Shown here in pieces: positions 7,349 to 14,420 of a stretch of 21,592 nt of DNA (positions within the stretch are counted from its first letter, which is position 1; each line of letters opens with the position of its first letter). The position numbers and the translations under genes are program-made. This DNA is from a virus. The stretch covers positions 31,041 through 52,632 of IMG/VR virus record IMGVR_UViG_3300002514_000036; one strand, written 5' to 3'. Below the pieces are notes generated by a model, which worked only from the letters and a program-made list of their open reading frames with translations, searched no databases and was not told the DNA's origin.

Positions 7349-8926
7349 ATGTTAGAAGATAATTCTGAACTATTAACTAAGTGGGAACCCGTACTTGAGG
7401 GGATTAAAAACGATTATACCAAGAAGGTAACGGCTCAATTGCTTGAAAACCAAGCCAAATCTATTATTGCTGAAAAGAATGATAGAATTGATGAAGCTGA
7501 TGCTCCGACTACGGTTGGTAAGCTTGGTACTTTCCAAAAGTTTGCATTCCCTCTCGTCCGTCGAGTTTATCCACAACTCATTGCTAACAGCATTGTAGGG
7601 GTCCAGCCTATGGGTGGCCCTGTCTCTCAAATTTTCTATCTGGGTGCAGATAGGGTTGCTGGAGCATGGGGTCGTACCGAAACCATCTACAACAAGTACC
7701 GTCTGACCTACGGTGGTAACACGGCTAGTGCCAACTTTGGTGGTGCTAACCTAACTGTTACTGGTGCTGATGGAAACGGCCAATTCTTCAGTAGTGTCTT
7801 TAATGATACAACTGGTGCCCCGTCTACCACGATGGGTGGTCAGATCGCTGCTTGGCCTGATGCTTCGACCATTCTTGGTTATGCCGTCTCCGCTGGTGAA
7901 GCTCTCACTGGGAACCAAATTCCTGAAATGAACATGCACATCGAGCAACAGCCCGTTGTTGCTCGTACCCGCAAGATGAGAGCCTTATGGACTCTTGAAG
8001 CGGCTCAGGATCTTCGTGCATATCATAACCTTGATCTTGAAGGTGAACTTACGGATCTTCTTTCTAAGGAACTTACCTTGGAAATCGACCGTGAACTCAT
8101 TGAAGATCTTCGCATGATTGCTTACGACCCTTCTGGTCTTACTGGTTGGAACCGTGCATCTCTTGACATGGGTAACTCCAACAGCTTTGGAGGTACGGGT
8201 CTCAACACCCCTACGGCTCCAGGTGCTGGACAGAGTGGTGGAAACACTGATACCTTTACTCCTACGGAGTATCTGTACGACTTCGCTAACGCTGGTCTGT
8301 TTAACCCCTCTGGTACTAACAGCAATGTCTACCTTGTGGACTTAGCTGGGTCGTTCCGTGGATCGGCTTTCGCTCCACAGCATGTGGGTCAAGTGTATGC
8401 TAACCTTCTTGCGGCAATCAACTTTGCTTCAAACGACATTTATAAGACTACTTTCCGTGGTCCAGGGACTTGGATTATCACTTCCCCCATTGTCGCTTCG
8501 ATGCTTGAGTCTGCTGCGAAATTAGAAGGAGGCATGGCTGCTGCTGACCGTCCTACCAATATTACTGCTAACTCTATTCAGTATAAAGGTAAGTTCGCAG
8601 GTAAGTACGATCTGTATATTGATCCTATGTACCCTGAGGACGAAATGATGATTGGTTATAAGGGTTCTGGTCCTATGGATGCTGGTTATGTGTACTCTCC
8701 GTACATTCCTCTCCAGCAACTGCCGACCATCACGGATCCCGAGACCTTCCAGCCGAGAAAGGGTATCCTGACTCGTTACGGTAAGGCTGCGGTTACTCCT
8801 GAGTCTAGATTCTATCGGATCATTAGGATTGTTGGTACTACTGCTAACTTCATGTACCAGCCTGGAGTCAAAACCATCCAGACTACTGGTGCAGCGTTCG
8901 GTGATGGTTCTAACCTCATCGGCTAA
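7349..8926 (+). CDS. gp23: Major capsid protein (T4 gp23-like, HK97 fold)
   Basis: This 525-residue protein, close to the 521 residues of T4 gp23, shows the family N terminus ('LLTKWEPVLEGI'), the conserved block 'LVRRVYPQLIANSIVGVQPM' (about residues 69-88), and later blocks such as 'YKGSGPMDAGYVYSPYIPL' and 'GILTRYGKAAVTPESRFY'. The N-terminal delta domain ends in IDE49 followed by Ala50, a good gp21 cleavage site, which would leave a mature protein starting at Ala50. AAGGA lies 8 nt before the ATG. Codon use is visibly less AT-rich than in neighbouring genes, as expected for a very highly expressed gene. A strong terminator follows 33 bp after the stop. Confidence 0.96.
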   Translation: MLEDNSELLTKWEPVLEGIKNDYTKKVTAQLLENQAKSIIAEKNDRIDEADAPTTVGKLGTFQKFAFPLVRRVYPQLIANSIVGVQPMGGPVSQIFYLGADRVAGAWGRTETIYNKYRLTYGGNTASANFGGANLTVTGADGNGQFFSSVFNDTTGAPSTTMGGQIAAWPDASTILGYAVSAGEALTGNQIPEMNMHIEQQPVVARTRKMRALWTLEAAQDLRAYHNLDLEGELTDLLSKELTLEIDRELIEDLRMIAYDPSGLTGWNRASLDMGNSNSFGGTGLNTPTAPGAGQSGGNTDTFTPTEYLYDFANAGLFNPSGTNSNVYLVDLAGSFRGSAFAPQHVGQVYANLLAAINFASNDIYKTTFRGPGTWIITSPIVASMLESAAKLEGGMAAADRPTNITANSIQYKGKFAGKYDLYIDPMYPEDEMMIGYKGSGPMDAGYVYSPYIPLQQLPTITDPETFQPRKGILTRYGKAAVTPESRFYRIIRIVGTTANFMYQPGVKTIQTTGAAFGDGSNLIG

Positions 8927-8959
8927 TGATATCATACTGATAATCATTATTTAATTAAC

Positions 8960-8997
8960 AAGAGCCAAGGAATTTAATTCCTTGGCTCTTCTTTTTT
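8960..8997 (+). terminator. Strong intrinsic terminator after the capsid gene
   Basis: A perfect inverted repeat of 14 bp (8960-8973 with 8977-8990, core AGAGCCAAGGAA), with a 3-nt loop or 13 bp with 5 nt, is followed by C and six T residues. It separates the head cassette from the neck/tail cassette. The stem is symmetrical, but the T-tract points to termination on the + strand. Confidence 0.93.
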
Positions 8998-9000
8998 ACC

Positions 9001-9007
9001 TATATAC
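9001..9007 (+). promoter_or_regulatory. TATATAC promoter-like box before the neck genes
   Basis: TATATAC lies immediately after the capsid terminator and 20 bp before the gp13 ATG. Because the terminator just upstream should block read-through, a promoter is needed here, which makes this the best-supported member of the TATATA set. No -35 box was seen, as in T4 late promoters (consensus TATAAATA). AGAGGA at 9013-9018 is the ribosome site. Confidence 0.45.
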
Positions 9008-9026
9008 TGAGTAGAGGATATTAATA

Positions 9027-9893
9027 ATGCCAGTAAAACCAAAATTAGCAGCGTGGGGTAATAGTTTTGCCGACTATGCAGGACAGAATATTAATGATGC
9101 TTCCAAAACGCATGGAGAAATTAACTATGAAAAGCTTAATGCTACTACTCTGGTTGATGGAGTGGAATGGTCTCATTTTGATGAAACTTTAAAGGATTAT
9201 ATTTTAGCTAGGTTGGGGCATCCTGTTGTGAGAGTAGAGCTTACTCCTTACCAGCTAAAGACCTGTATTGATGAGGCTGTTGGGACGATGTACAATCATG
9301 CTCCCCTCTTCTCTACTCAGTTTGTTACTTTTAATACTACTGCGGGGGTAAGTACCTACGAAATCCCTCCCTATATTCTAAACAATTTAGAGTATGTGGT
9401 ATACAAAAAGACCCTGCTTTCTATTCAACAGTCAGCAGGAACCCTAGAATTTGACTTTTTCATTAAATACTTTCAAGACAATTATCTCTTTCAAAACTTT
9501 GGAGTAGGAGATTTTTACCTGCTCCAACAGAACTTAGAGATGATGAGAAAGATTCTTGGACAAGAAGGAGCATTTTCTGTGTTAGATAATAACTTCTTAC
9601 ACATTACTCCTAAGCCTGTAAACAACGATCAAACTGTTATCATTATCTATAGAGGACTTAACTCTAACACCTTACACCCCGCATATAGAAACTGGATTCA
9701 ACAGTACGCTCTTGCTTGTGCAAAGGGAACCTTGGGTCAGATCAGAGGTAAGTATCAAACCGTACCTTCTCCAGGTGGTGGAGCTAAACTAAATGGTGAT
9801 CTTTTAATAAAAGAAAGCCAGGAAGAAAAAGATAAACTGCTTGAAAGATTAATAAATGAGTTCGAAGAACCTGCTAGATTCTCAACATACTAA
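9027..9893 (+). CDS. gp13: Neck protein (T4 gp13-like head completion)
   Basis: This 288-residue protein has features I associate with the gp13 family of T4-like and cyanophage necks: 'YILARLGHPVVRVELTPYQL' near residues 57-76, 'CIDEAVGTMYNHA', a central beta region, and the C-terminal 'RGKYQTVPSPGGGAKLNGD' followed by a helix rich in Glu and Lys. Neck proteins seal the packaged head and dock the tail. AGAGGA sits 8 nt before the ATG. It is the first gene after the capsid terminator and is coupled by TAATG to the next gene, matching the 13-14-15 order of T4. Confidence 0.8.
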   Translation: MPVKPKLAAWGNSFADYAGQNINDASKTHGEINYEKLNATTLVDGVEWSHFDETLKDYILARLGHPVVRVELTPYQLKTCIDEAVGTMYNHAPLFSTQFVTFNTTAGVSTYEIPPYILNNLEYVVYKKTLLSIQQSAGTLEFDFFIKYFQDNYLFQNFGVGDFYLLQQNLEMMRKILGQEGAFSVLDNNFLHITPKPVNNDQTVIIIYRGLNSNTLHPAYRNWIQQYALACAKGTLGQIRGKYQTVPSPGGGAKLNGDLLIKESQEEKDKLLERLINEFEEPARFSTY

Positions 9894-10492
9894 TGCCTAA
9901 AAAGAACTTCAAAGTAGGGGTTTCTCCTCCCCCCCTACCTCAGTTAGAGGACTCCACGGGTCAATTAAACTTCTTTGATCCTGCTAATCCAGATATTAAT
10001 TTATTTAACTTAGTAGATGATGAGATGATTAAGATTTCAGGATCAGAGATACTATACTACGCATATTTGCAGGGAGAAAGCCAGTACGATGAAGTCTATA
10101 TGGAAGCTAGGAATAAGCCTATAGCTAAGGACCCTGTTTTAGTTTACGGTCACTATGAGCCTAAAGTATTAGAAGAAAACTTAAGCCAGTTTGGAATCGA
10201 GCTAACCAATGATCAGATTTTTATCTTTAATAAAACTTATATGGAGCAGAGAATTAGGGGTCAATTAAAGCCTGGGGATGTTCTTCAGCCTCGTTTTCAG
10301 AACCAACGCTATGAGATTATAGAGGTGCAAGAGGATAGCTTTGAGATTTATGGAGTGTACCATCTCACTTGTGCTGCTAAACTCCTTCGTGATTCAGCAG
10401 ATGTACAGGATACTCCCCTTACTCAAACTTCCGAGCCTGTAGGTAGGCCCGAAATTATTAGCACTTTAGAGGAGGGCTATGATGGCTTATAA
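9893..10492 (+). CDS. gp14: Neck protein (T4 gp14-like)
   Basis: This 199-residue protein has a Pro-rich N terminus, then 'LFNLVDDEMIKISGSEILYY' and 'YDEVYMEARNKPIAKDPVLV', patterns seen in neck/gp14-type proteins of marine T4-like phages, followed by a compact beta domain ('GQLKPGDVLQPRFQNQRYEI'). It is shorter than T4 gp14 (256 residues). The start overlaps the gp13 stop (TAATG), and its end overlaps the next gene, so gp13, gp14 and gp15 are translationally linked. The role, with gp13, is to complete the head and form the collar. Assignment rests partly on position. Confidence 0.7.
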   Translation: MPKKNFKVGVSPPPLPQLEDSTGQLNFFDPANPDINLFNLVDDEMIKISGSEILYYAYLQGESQYDEVYMEARNKPIAKDPVLVYGHYEPKVLEENLSQFGIELTNDQIFIFNKTYMEQRIRGQLKPGDVLQPRFQNQRYEIIEVQEDSFEIYGVYHLTCAAKLLRDSADVQDTPLTQTSEPVGRPEIISTLEEGYDGL

Positions 10493-11207
10493 AACTAATA
10501 TAATCGAGAGCTTTGGGTCTGGAGCGTTTCCTACTTTTCCTACTCAACAGACTCCAAATCAGTGGGCTAGAGACTTGATAATAGCTAGAACCACAAAGGT
10601 TAATAAGATTCCTCTCTTCTATAGAGAAGCTCTAAGGTTTATGATTTCTAAACTAGGAACCTTGGCATACATTGATTCAGAAACCAATTTAGTAGATGTG
10701 AAGTGTATTCACGCTAACCCTGAACGCACTATAGGAAAACTTAAGCAGGAGAATAATATTATTCTTCCTATTATATCTATTAATCAAAACTCTTCTGATG
10801 ATGATGACAAGAGAAGGAGGGGTGCCCCCCAAATAGTAAATGAAACTTTTTGGAGCGAAGAAAAGCAGCGAGCGGTGAGGATAATTAGTGAAGCCCCCAG
10901 ACCTGTTAATATTAAGTATGGTATTAATATTTGGGCTAAGTATAAAGCCAATTTGGACCAGCTTTTAGAACAGATTAGACTCCTTTTTAACCCCCATTTA
11001 GTGGTTAAAAACTCCTACACTAATGTTGCTCATGTTTTTATAGAGAGTGAGTCGGATAACTCTACAGTAGAAACGGCTGATAGACAAGAGAGGATTATTA
11101 GACGCACTATTTCTGTGAAATTAGAGGGGTATATCCCTAACCCACAGTTTTTAATTACTTCTACAGGAGAAATTGAAGAGTTTAATGCAGAAACCACAAT
11201 CTATTAA
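10482..11207 (+). CDS. gp15: Tail sheath stabiliser / tail completion protein (T4 gp15-like)
   Basis: About 241 residues. Two adjacent ATGs occur at 10479 and 10482; the second is 5 nt after GGAGGG (10471-10476) and is preferred. The protein has a helix 'YREALRFMISKLGTLAYID', then 'DVKCIHANPERTIGKL', 'RPVNIKYGINIWAKYKANLDQ' and a C-terminal beta block 'IRRTISVKLEGYIPNP'. The same succession (short helix, beta, 'PxxxxYxLxIxxKYxxdxxQiveqIlp.F.P', terminal 'f.v.GyippP') is found in T4 gp15, which caps the tail tube and holds the sheath in its extended form. Its position after gp13 and gp14 agrees. The end is followed by a 53-bp gap with a promoter-like box. Confidence 0.72.
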   Translation: MAYKTNIIESFGSGAFPTFPTQQTPNQWARDLIIARTTKVNKIPLFYREALRFMISKLGTLAYIDSETNLVDVKCIHANPERTIGKLKQENNIILPIISINQNSSDDDDKRRRGAPQIVNETFWSEEKQRAVRIISEAPRPVNIKYGINIWAKYKANLDQLLEQIRLLFNPHLVVKNSYTNVAHVFIESESDNSTVETADRQERIIRRTISVKLEGYIPNPQFLITSTGEIEEFNAETTIY

Positions 11208-11238
11208 AAAAATTGGTTAATTTCTACTCTAGAGAGTG

Positions 11239-11245
11239 TATATAC
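11239..11245 (+). promoter_or_regulatory. TATATAC promoter-like box before the tail sheath cassette
   Basis: TATATAC sits in the 53-bp gap after gp15, 15 bp before the ATG of the 73-residue gene, with GGAG (11249-11252) between them. It matches the box at 9001. It could boost sheath and tube expression, both needed in high copy. Inference only. Confidence 0.3.
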
Positions 11246-11260
11246 TATGGAGAATAAAAT

Positions 11261-11482
11261 ATGAAGTCCACTAAACCCCAAAAAGTACAAAAGGTTCCTA
11301 CAAATCTGAAAGCGATCACGAATGTTAGCCTCCAAAGTTGGAGTCTCCCATTTCAGACCCCCACAGGTATTGAAGATACCTTTATTACTCCAACACAAAC
11401 CATTAAAGTTCCCGCTTCATATATTACAGACCATGTGATTAGATACCAACAACGCAATCTAATTACTATTAAGAACGCATAA
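11261..11482 (+). CDS. Small conserved-type structural or assembly protein upstream of the sheath
   Basis: This 73-residue protein has a basic N terminus (Lys-rich, residues 2-18) followed by a compact beta-rich domain containing 'TPTGIEDTFITPTQTIKVPA' and ending 'YQQRNLITIKNA'. It has good ribosome-site support (GGAG, 8 nt) and lies 16 bp before the sheath gene, so it is very likely a real gene. The C-terminal part resembles small virion-associated proteins of other tailed phages that I cannot name with certainty. It occupies the place where T4 has genes 16 and 17. Function unknown; an association with tail assembly is inferred from position. Confidence 0.6.
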   Translation: MKSTKPQKVQKVPTNLKAITNVSLQSWSLPFQTPTGIEDTFITPTQTIKVPASYITDHVIRYQQRNLITIKNA

Positions 11483-11498
11483 TAGGAGATATTAAAAA

Positions 11499-13679
11499 AT
11501 GCCAAATTTTGTAAGCCCAGGTGTATATGTTATTGAAAAGGATATCTCAGATTATCCCGCACAAATTAATTCTTCTGTGGTTGGAATCGTGGGCTTTGCT
11601 TCACGAGGACCGATTGCAGGAATTAATAATCAGAAAGCTACTCTAATCACTAGCCAGCAAGGGCTTATTGATGTGTTTGGAGAGCCGAATGAAGGTATTA
11701 AGGGACAGGCTCTTGAAGGTGCGCTTGAAATTTTAGAAGCTACCAACTCTATGAGGTTCATTAGAGTCGCTGATGCTACTAGACTTGCAGCTTCTGCTGC
11801 TGTTCAAATAGGGGGCTGTCCTGCTTTCCAGGTGAGTGGTACAAGTACTGGGCCTATTTATGGTGCAGGGGTAGTCCCTGCTGGTAATTTAGGTATGTCG
11901 GCTATTGGTAGTGCTGACGGTGAAACTTCTAGTACCCGATTTACCATTACTACTTATGATAATGCCAGAACTAAAATTTTAGATACTAAAGTGTATACGG
12001 TTCCTCCTTCAACTCTATCTCTTTCTGCGAGCAACGGGGCTACAACTATTGCTGCTCTTAAAAAAGTAATAGGTGGAGCATTAGATGCAAACAAAGTGGG
12101 AGCTTTTGCTGACACAAATACTGTAGATGCCTCGTCCTTTATTGTCGGACTGGCTGCTGGTCAAGCTGCTACTGTGGAATGTAAGATGGAAATCCTGAAT
12201 GCTGCTTCTGCTTGGGTGGAAGTGGCTGGACTTGCTCCTATTGATGGAGTAGGTGCTTCAGGTACCATGATTTCTGATGGTACTGCTTCTGGAACAAGTG
12301 TTGATACTACTACTGTATGTTATCAAGTTAAGAGCCTTTGGCCTGGAGACGGTTATAATGCTGGAACAAAAGTAGATGGAACCACTAGTGGTGTTTCCTT
12401 TGAAGTAGCGGTTAATGGTGGTGACAATACTCAAGAACAAGTTAATAACCTGGGTGTCGCAGCAGAAACCTTTAAAGCAGGTATGGTTTCCTCGTCCTTC
12501 TTAGAAGATAGTATTGGTACTACTTACGATGGAAGAACTTCGAACTATATCACCGCTAACTTTGCTTCTGGTGAATATGATGACACTATTCCAGTCACTA
12601 AGCTGGCCTCATTTGAGAGAAAATTAAACGGGGTTGTTGGCACCGCTATTACGCTTACTGGTGGACAAGGAGCAGGAGTTACAGGAGATACTGTTGACCC
12701 CCGCTTTGTTAAGCTGGTTCAAGGTACTTATAACTTAGCTAATGGTGACAGTGGTATTCCTGCTGCCGCTGCTGATGTAGCAACTGCTGTCATTGGTGCT
12801 GTTCAAAGCGATGGTGGAAAGACGGGTATTGAAGCTTTAGATGATCCAGTGCTTAATATTTCGATTGCTCTTGCTCCTGGAGCAGGGGTGGGTGATAACC
12901 AGACCATTCAAAACGGTTTGATTACGGTCGCAGAAAGAACTACGGACTTCCTTGCTCTTATCTCTCCTCCTTACGCAGTTGGTAAGCCTGGGGACGCAAT
13001 TGATTGGAGTAACGGTTTCGCTACTACCAGAACTGCTGCTGTGAATAGCTCTTATGCTGCTCTCTATTGGCCCTGGTTAAAAGTGTTCCAAGTGTGGGAT
13101 GGTAAAGATCGCTGGCTTGCCCCTGAGATCTACGGTGCCCGTCAGATGGGCGTTACGGATTCTGTGTCCGATCCCTGGTTTGCTCCCGCTGGGTTCGTTA
13201 GAGGGCGACTCACTAAGCCTACGGACGTAGAGGTGATTCTTAACCAAGGGGATAGAGATTCCATGTACTCTGGTGGAAACTGTCTGAACCCTGTTGTTAA
13301 CTTCCCCCAAAACGGGATTGCTATCTTTGGACAAAGAACGACTCAGAGACAGCCTACTGCGCTGGATAGAATTAATGTAAGACGCATGATGATTTACATT
13401 AAGAAAGCAATTCTTGCTTCTACTCAAAGACTGGTATTCGAACCTAATGATAAGTTTACTTGGACTAGAGTGGAGCAGATATTAAACCCGATGCTGGATG
13501 ATATTTTACGCAGACGGGGTATTACTGAGTTCAAGGTGATCTGTGATGAGACTACTAACACCCCAGTAAGAATTGATCGAAACGAAATGTGGACGAAGGT
13601 GCTTATTAAGCCTACTAAAACCGCAGAGATTGTTATTTTTGAACTCAATCTTACTAATCAATCGGCTCAAATGGGCTAA
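11499..13679 (+). CDS. gp18: Tail sheath protein (T4 gp18-like)
   Basis: This 726-residue protein is somewhat longer than T4 gp18 (659). The N terminus 'SPGVYVIEKDIS' and 'SSVVGIVGFASRGP' are classic sheath signatures. The C-terminal domain, about residues 470-726, carries 'LDRINVRRMMIYIKKAI', 'NDKFTWTRVEQILNPMLDDI' and 'VICDETTNTP', typical of the conserved sheath core that wraps the tube and contracts. The middle (about residues 130-450) is Gly/Ala/Thr-rich and probably forms the variable surface-exposed domains. AGGAG lies 10 nt before the ATG. The tube gene follows after 13 bp. Confidence 0.95.
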   Translation: MPNFVSPGVYVIEKDISDYPAQINSSVVGIVGFASRGPIAGINNQKATLITSQQGLIDVFGEPNEGIKGQALEGALEILEATNSMRFIRVADATRLAASAAVQIGGCPAFQVSGTSTGPIYGAGVVPAGNLGMSAIGSADGETSSTRFTITTYDNARTKILDTKVYTVPPSTLSLSASNGATTIAALKKVIGGALDANKVGAFADTNTVDASSFIVGLAAGQAATVECKMEILNAASAWVEVAGLAPIDGVGASGTMISDGTASGTSVDTTTVCYQVKSLWPGDGYNAGTKVDGTTSGVSFEVAVNGGDNTQEQVNNLGVAAETFKAGMVSSSFLEDSIGTTYDGRTSNYITANFASGEYDDTIPVTKLASFERKLNGVVGTAITLTGGQGAGVTGDTVDPRFVKLVQGTYNLANGDSGIPAAAADVATAVIGAVQSDGGKTGIEALDDPVLNISIALAPGAGVGDNQTIQNGLITVAERTTDFLALISPPYAVGKPGDAIDWSNGFATTRTAAVNSSYAALYWPWLKVFQVWDGKDRWLAPEIYGARQMGVTDSVSDPWFAPAGFVRGRLTKPTDVEVILNQGDRDSMYSGGNCLNPVVNFPQNGIAIFGQRTTQRQPTALDRINVRRMMIYIKKAILASTQRLVFEPNDKFTWTRVEQILNPMLDDILRRRGITEFKVICDETTNTPVRIDRNEMWTKVLIKPTKTAEIVIFELNLTNQSAQMG

Positions 13680-13692
13680 TAGGAAAATATAA

Positions 13693-14343
13693 ATGGCAAA
13701 TGCAATTAACTCCCCCTACTACTTAGATCCAGAGGATACTGGAAGGGGTAATGCTGGTACGCTAAACAGCGGATTACCTGTAATCTCTGAAGGTTTAGAC
13801 TCTGTAAGAGCTTATCAGTTTGAAGTTCATTTTGAGCTTCCCGATACTTTAAACCAGGATCCTGGAGGAAAACTTACTCTGGCTGCTAAGAAAGTGACTG
13901 CGGTGGGCTTTTCTACGGAAGCTATCGAAGTACATCGTGTAAACGATAAGGTTTTCTATCCTGGTAAGGCTTCTCCTGAAGAAGTTACGGTTACTTTTGA
14001 TAACTTTTATCAGCCTAAGATTGCTAACACTCTTTGGCAGTGGTTCTCAACGATTTATGACCCTACCAACGGAAAGTTCCTTACGGAAACAAAAGGTGAG
14101 AGTCCCTCTAAAGCACCTACTGGAGGTTGGAAATCCCAACGAGCTACGATTGTTGCTTTAGATGCTCAAGGACAGCCCCTGATGGAGACTAGAATGTTTG
14201 GAGTTTACCCCATCTCTTGGAAGACTGCTGAATTTAACTACTCCACTAATGATTTCCATACTATTGAAATGACCTTCAAGTATGATTTCATGGAGCATGT
14301 CACTTTTGGTGCCCCTGTGGGGGGAGCGTTAGCCTCTCAGTAA
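13693..14343 (+). CDS. gp19: Tail tube protein (T4 gp19-like)
   Basis: This 216-residue protein is longer than T4 gp19 (163), mainly from an N-terminal extension and a loop around residues 125-160. The core pattern fits tube proteins: 'SVRAYQFEVHFELP' at the start of the beta barrel, 'VTVTFDNFYQPKIANTLWQW' in the middle and 'YPISWKTAEFNYSTNDFHTI' followed by 'EMTFKYDF' at the end. It polymerises into the rigid inner tube inside the sheath. AGGA lies 8 nt before the ATG, and an intrinsic terminator follows 24 bp after the stop, closing the sheath/tube unit. Confidence 0.93.
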   Translation: MANAINSPYYLDPEDTGRGNAGTLNSGLPVISEGLDSVRAYQFEVHFELPDTLNQDPGGKLTLAAKKVTAVGFSTEAIEVHRVNDKVFYPGKASPEEVTVTFDNFYQPKIANTLWQWFSTIYDPTNGKFLTETKGESPSKAPTGGWKSQRATIVALDAQGQPLMETRMFGVYPISWKTAEFNYSTNDFHTIEMTFKYDFMEHVTFGAPVGGALASQ

Positions 14344-14367
14344 TAAATAAATAAAATTAATTTGGAC

Positions 14368-14403
14368 AAAGCCCAGCCTAGGACTTTCTGGGCTGGGCTT
14401 TTT
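14368..14403 (+). terminator. Intrinsic terminator after the tail tube gene
   Basis: An 11-bp GC-rich stem (14368-14378 with 14391-14401, core AGCCCAGCC/GGCTGGGCT) with a 12-nt loop is followed by a run of T residues. It ends the tail cassette and directly abuts the promoter-like box of the next gene. Confidence 0.92.
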
Positions 14404-14404
14404 G

Positions 14405-14412
14405 CTATAATA
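14405..14412 (+). promoter_or_regulatory. CTATAATA promoter-like box between terminator and the 918-residue gene
   Basis: CTATAATA begins 2 nt after the terminator T-tract. If it acts as a -10 or T4-late-type box, transcription would begin near 14418, only about 3 nt before the ATG at 14421, and there is no ribosome site in between. The same box occurs before the genes at 17713/17788 and 18739. No -35 element is available because that position is taken by the terminator stem. Confidence 0.45.
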
Positions 14413-14420
14413 AAGTAATT

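Noticed and set aside
8522-8947. 141-residue open frame on the minus strand opposite the capsid gene
   Set aside because: It mirrors the strongly conserved gp23 coding sequence and shows no recognisable motif or ribosome site; it is a codon-usage shadow.
8927-9026. Possible small gene or tRNA in the gap after the capsid gene
   Set aside because: The gap is explained by the terminator, promoter-like box and ribosome site; no open frame or cloverleaf was seen.
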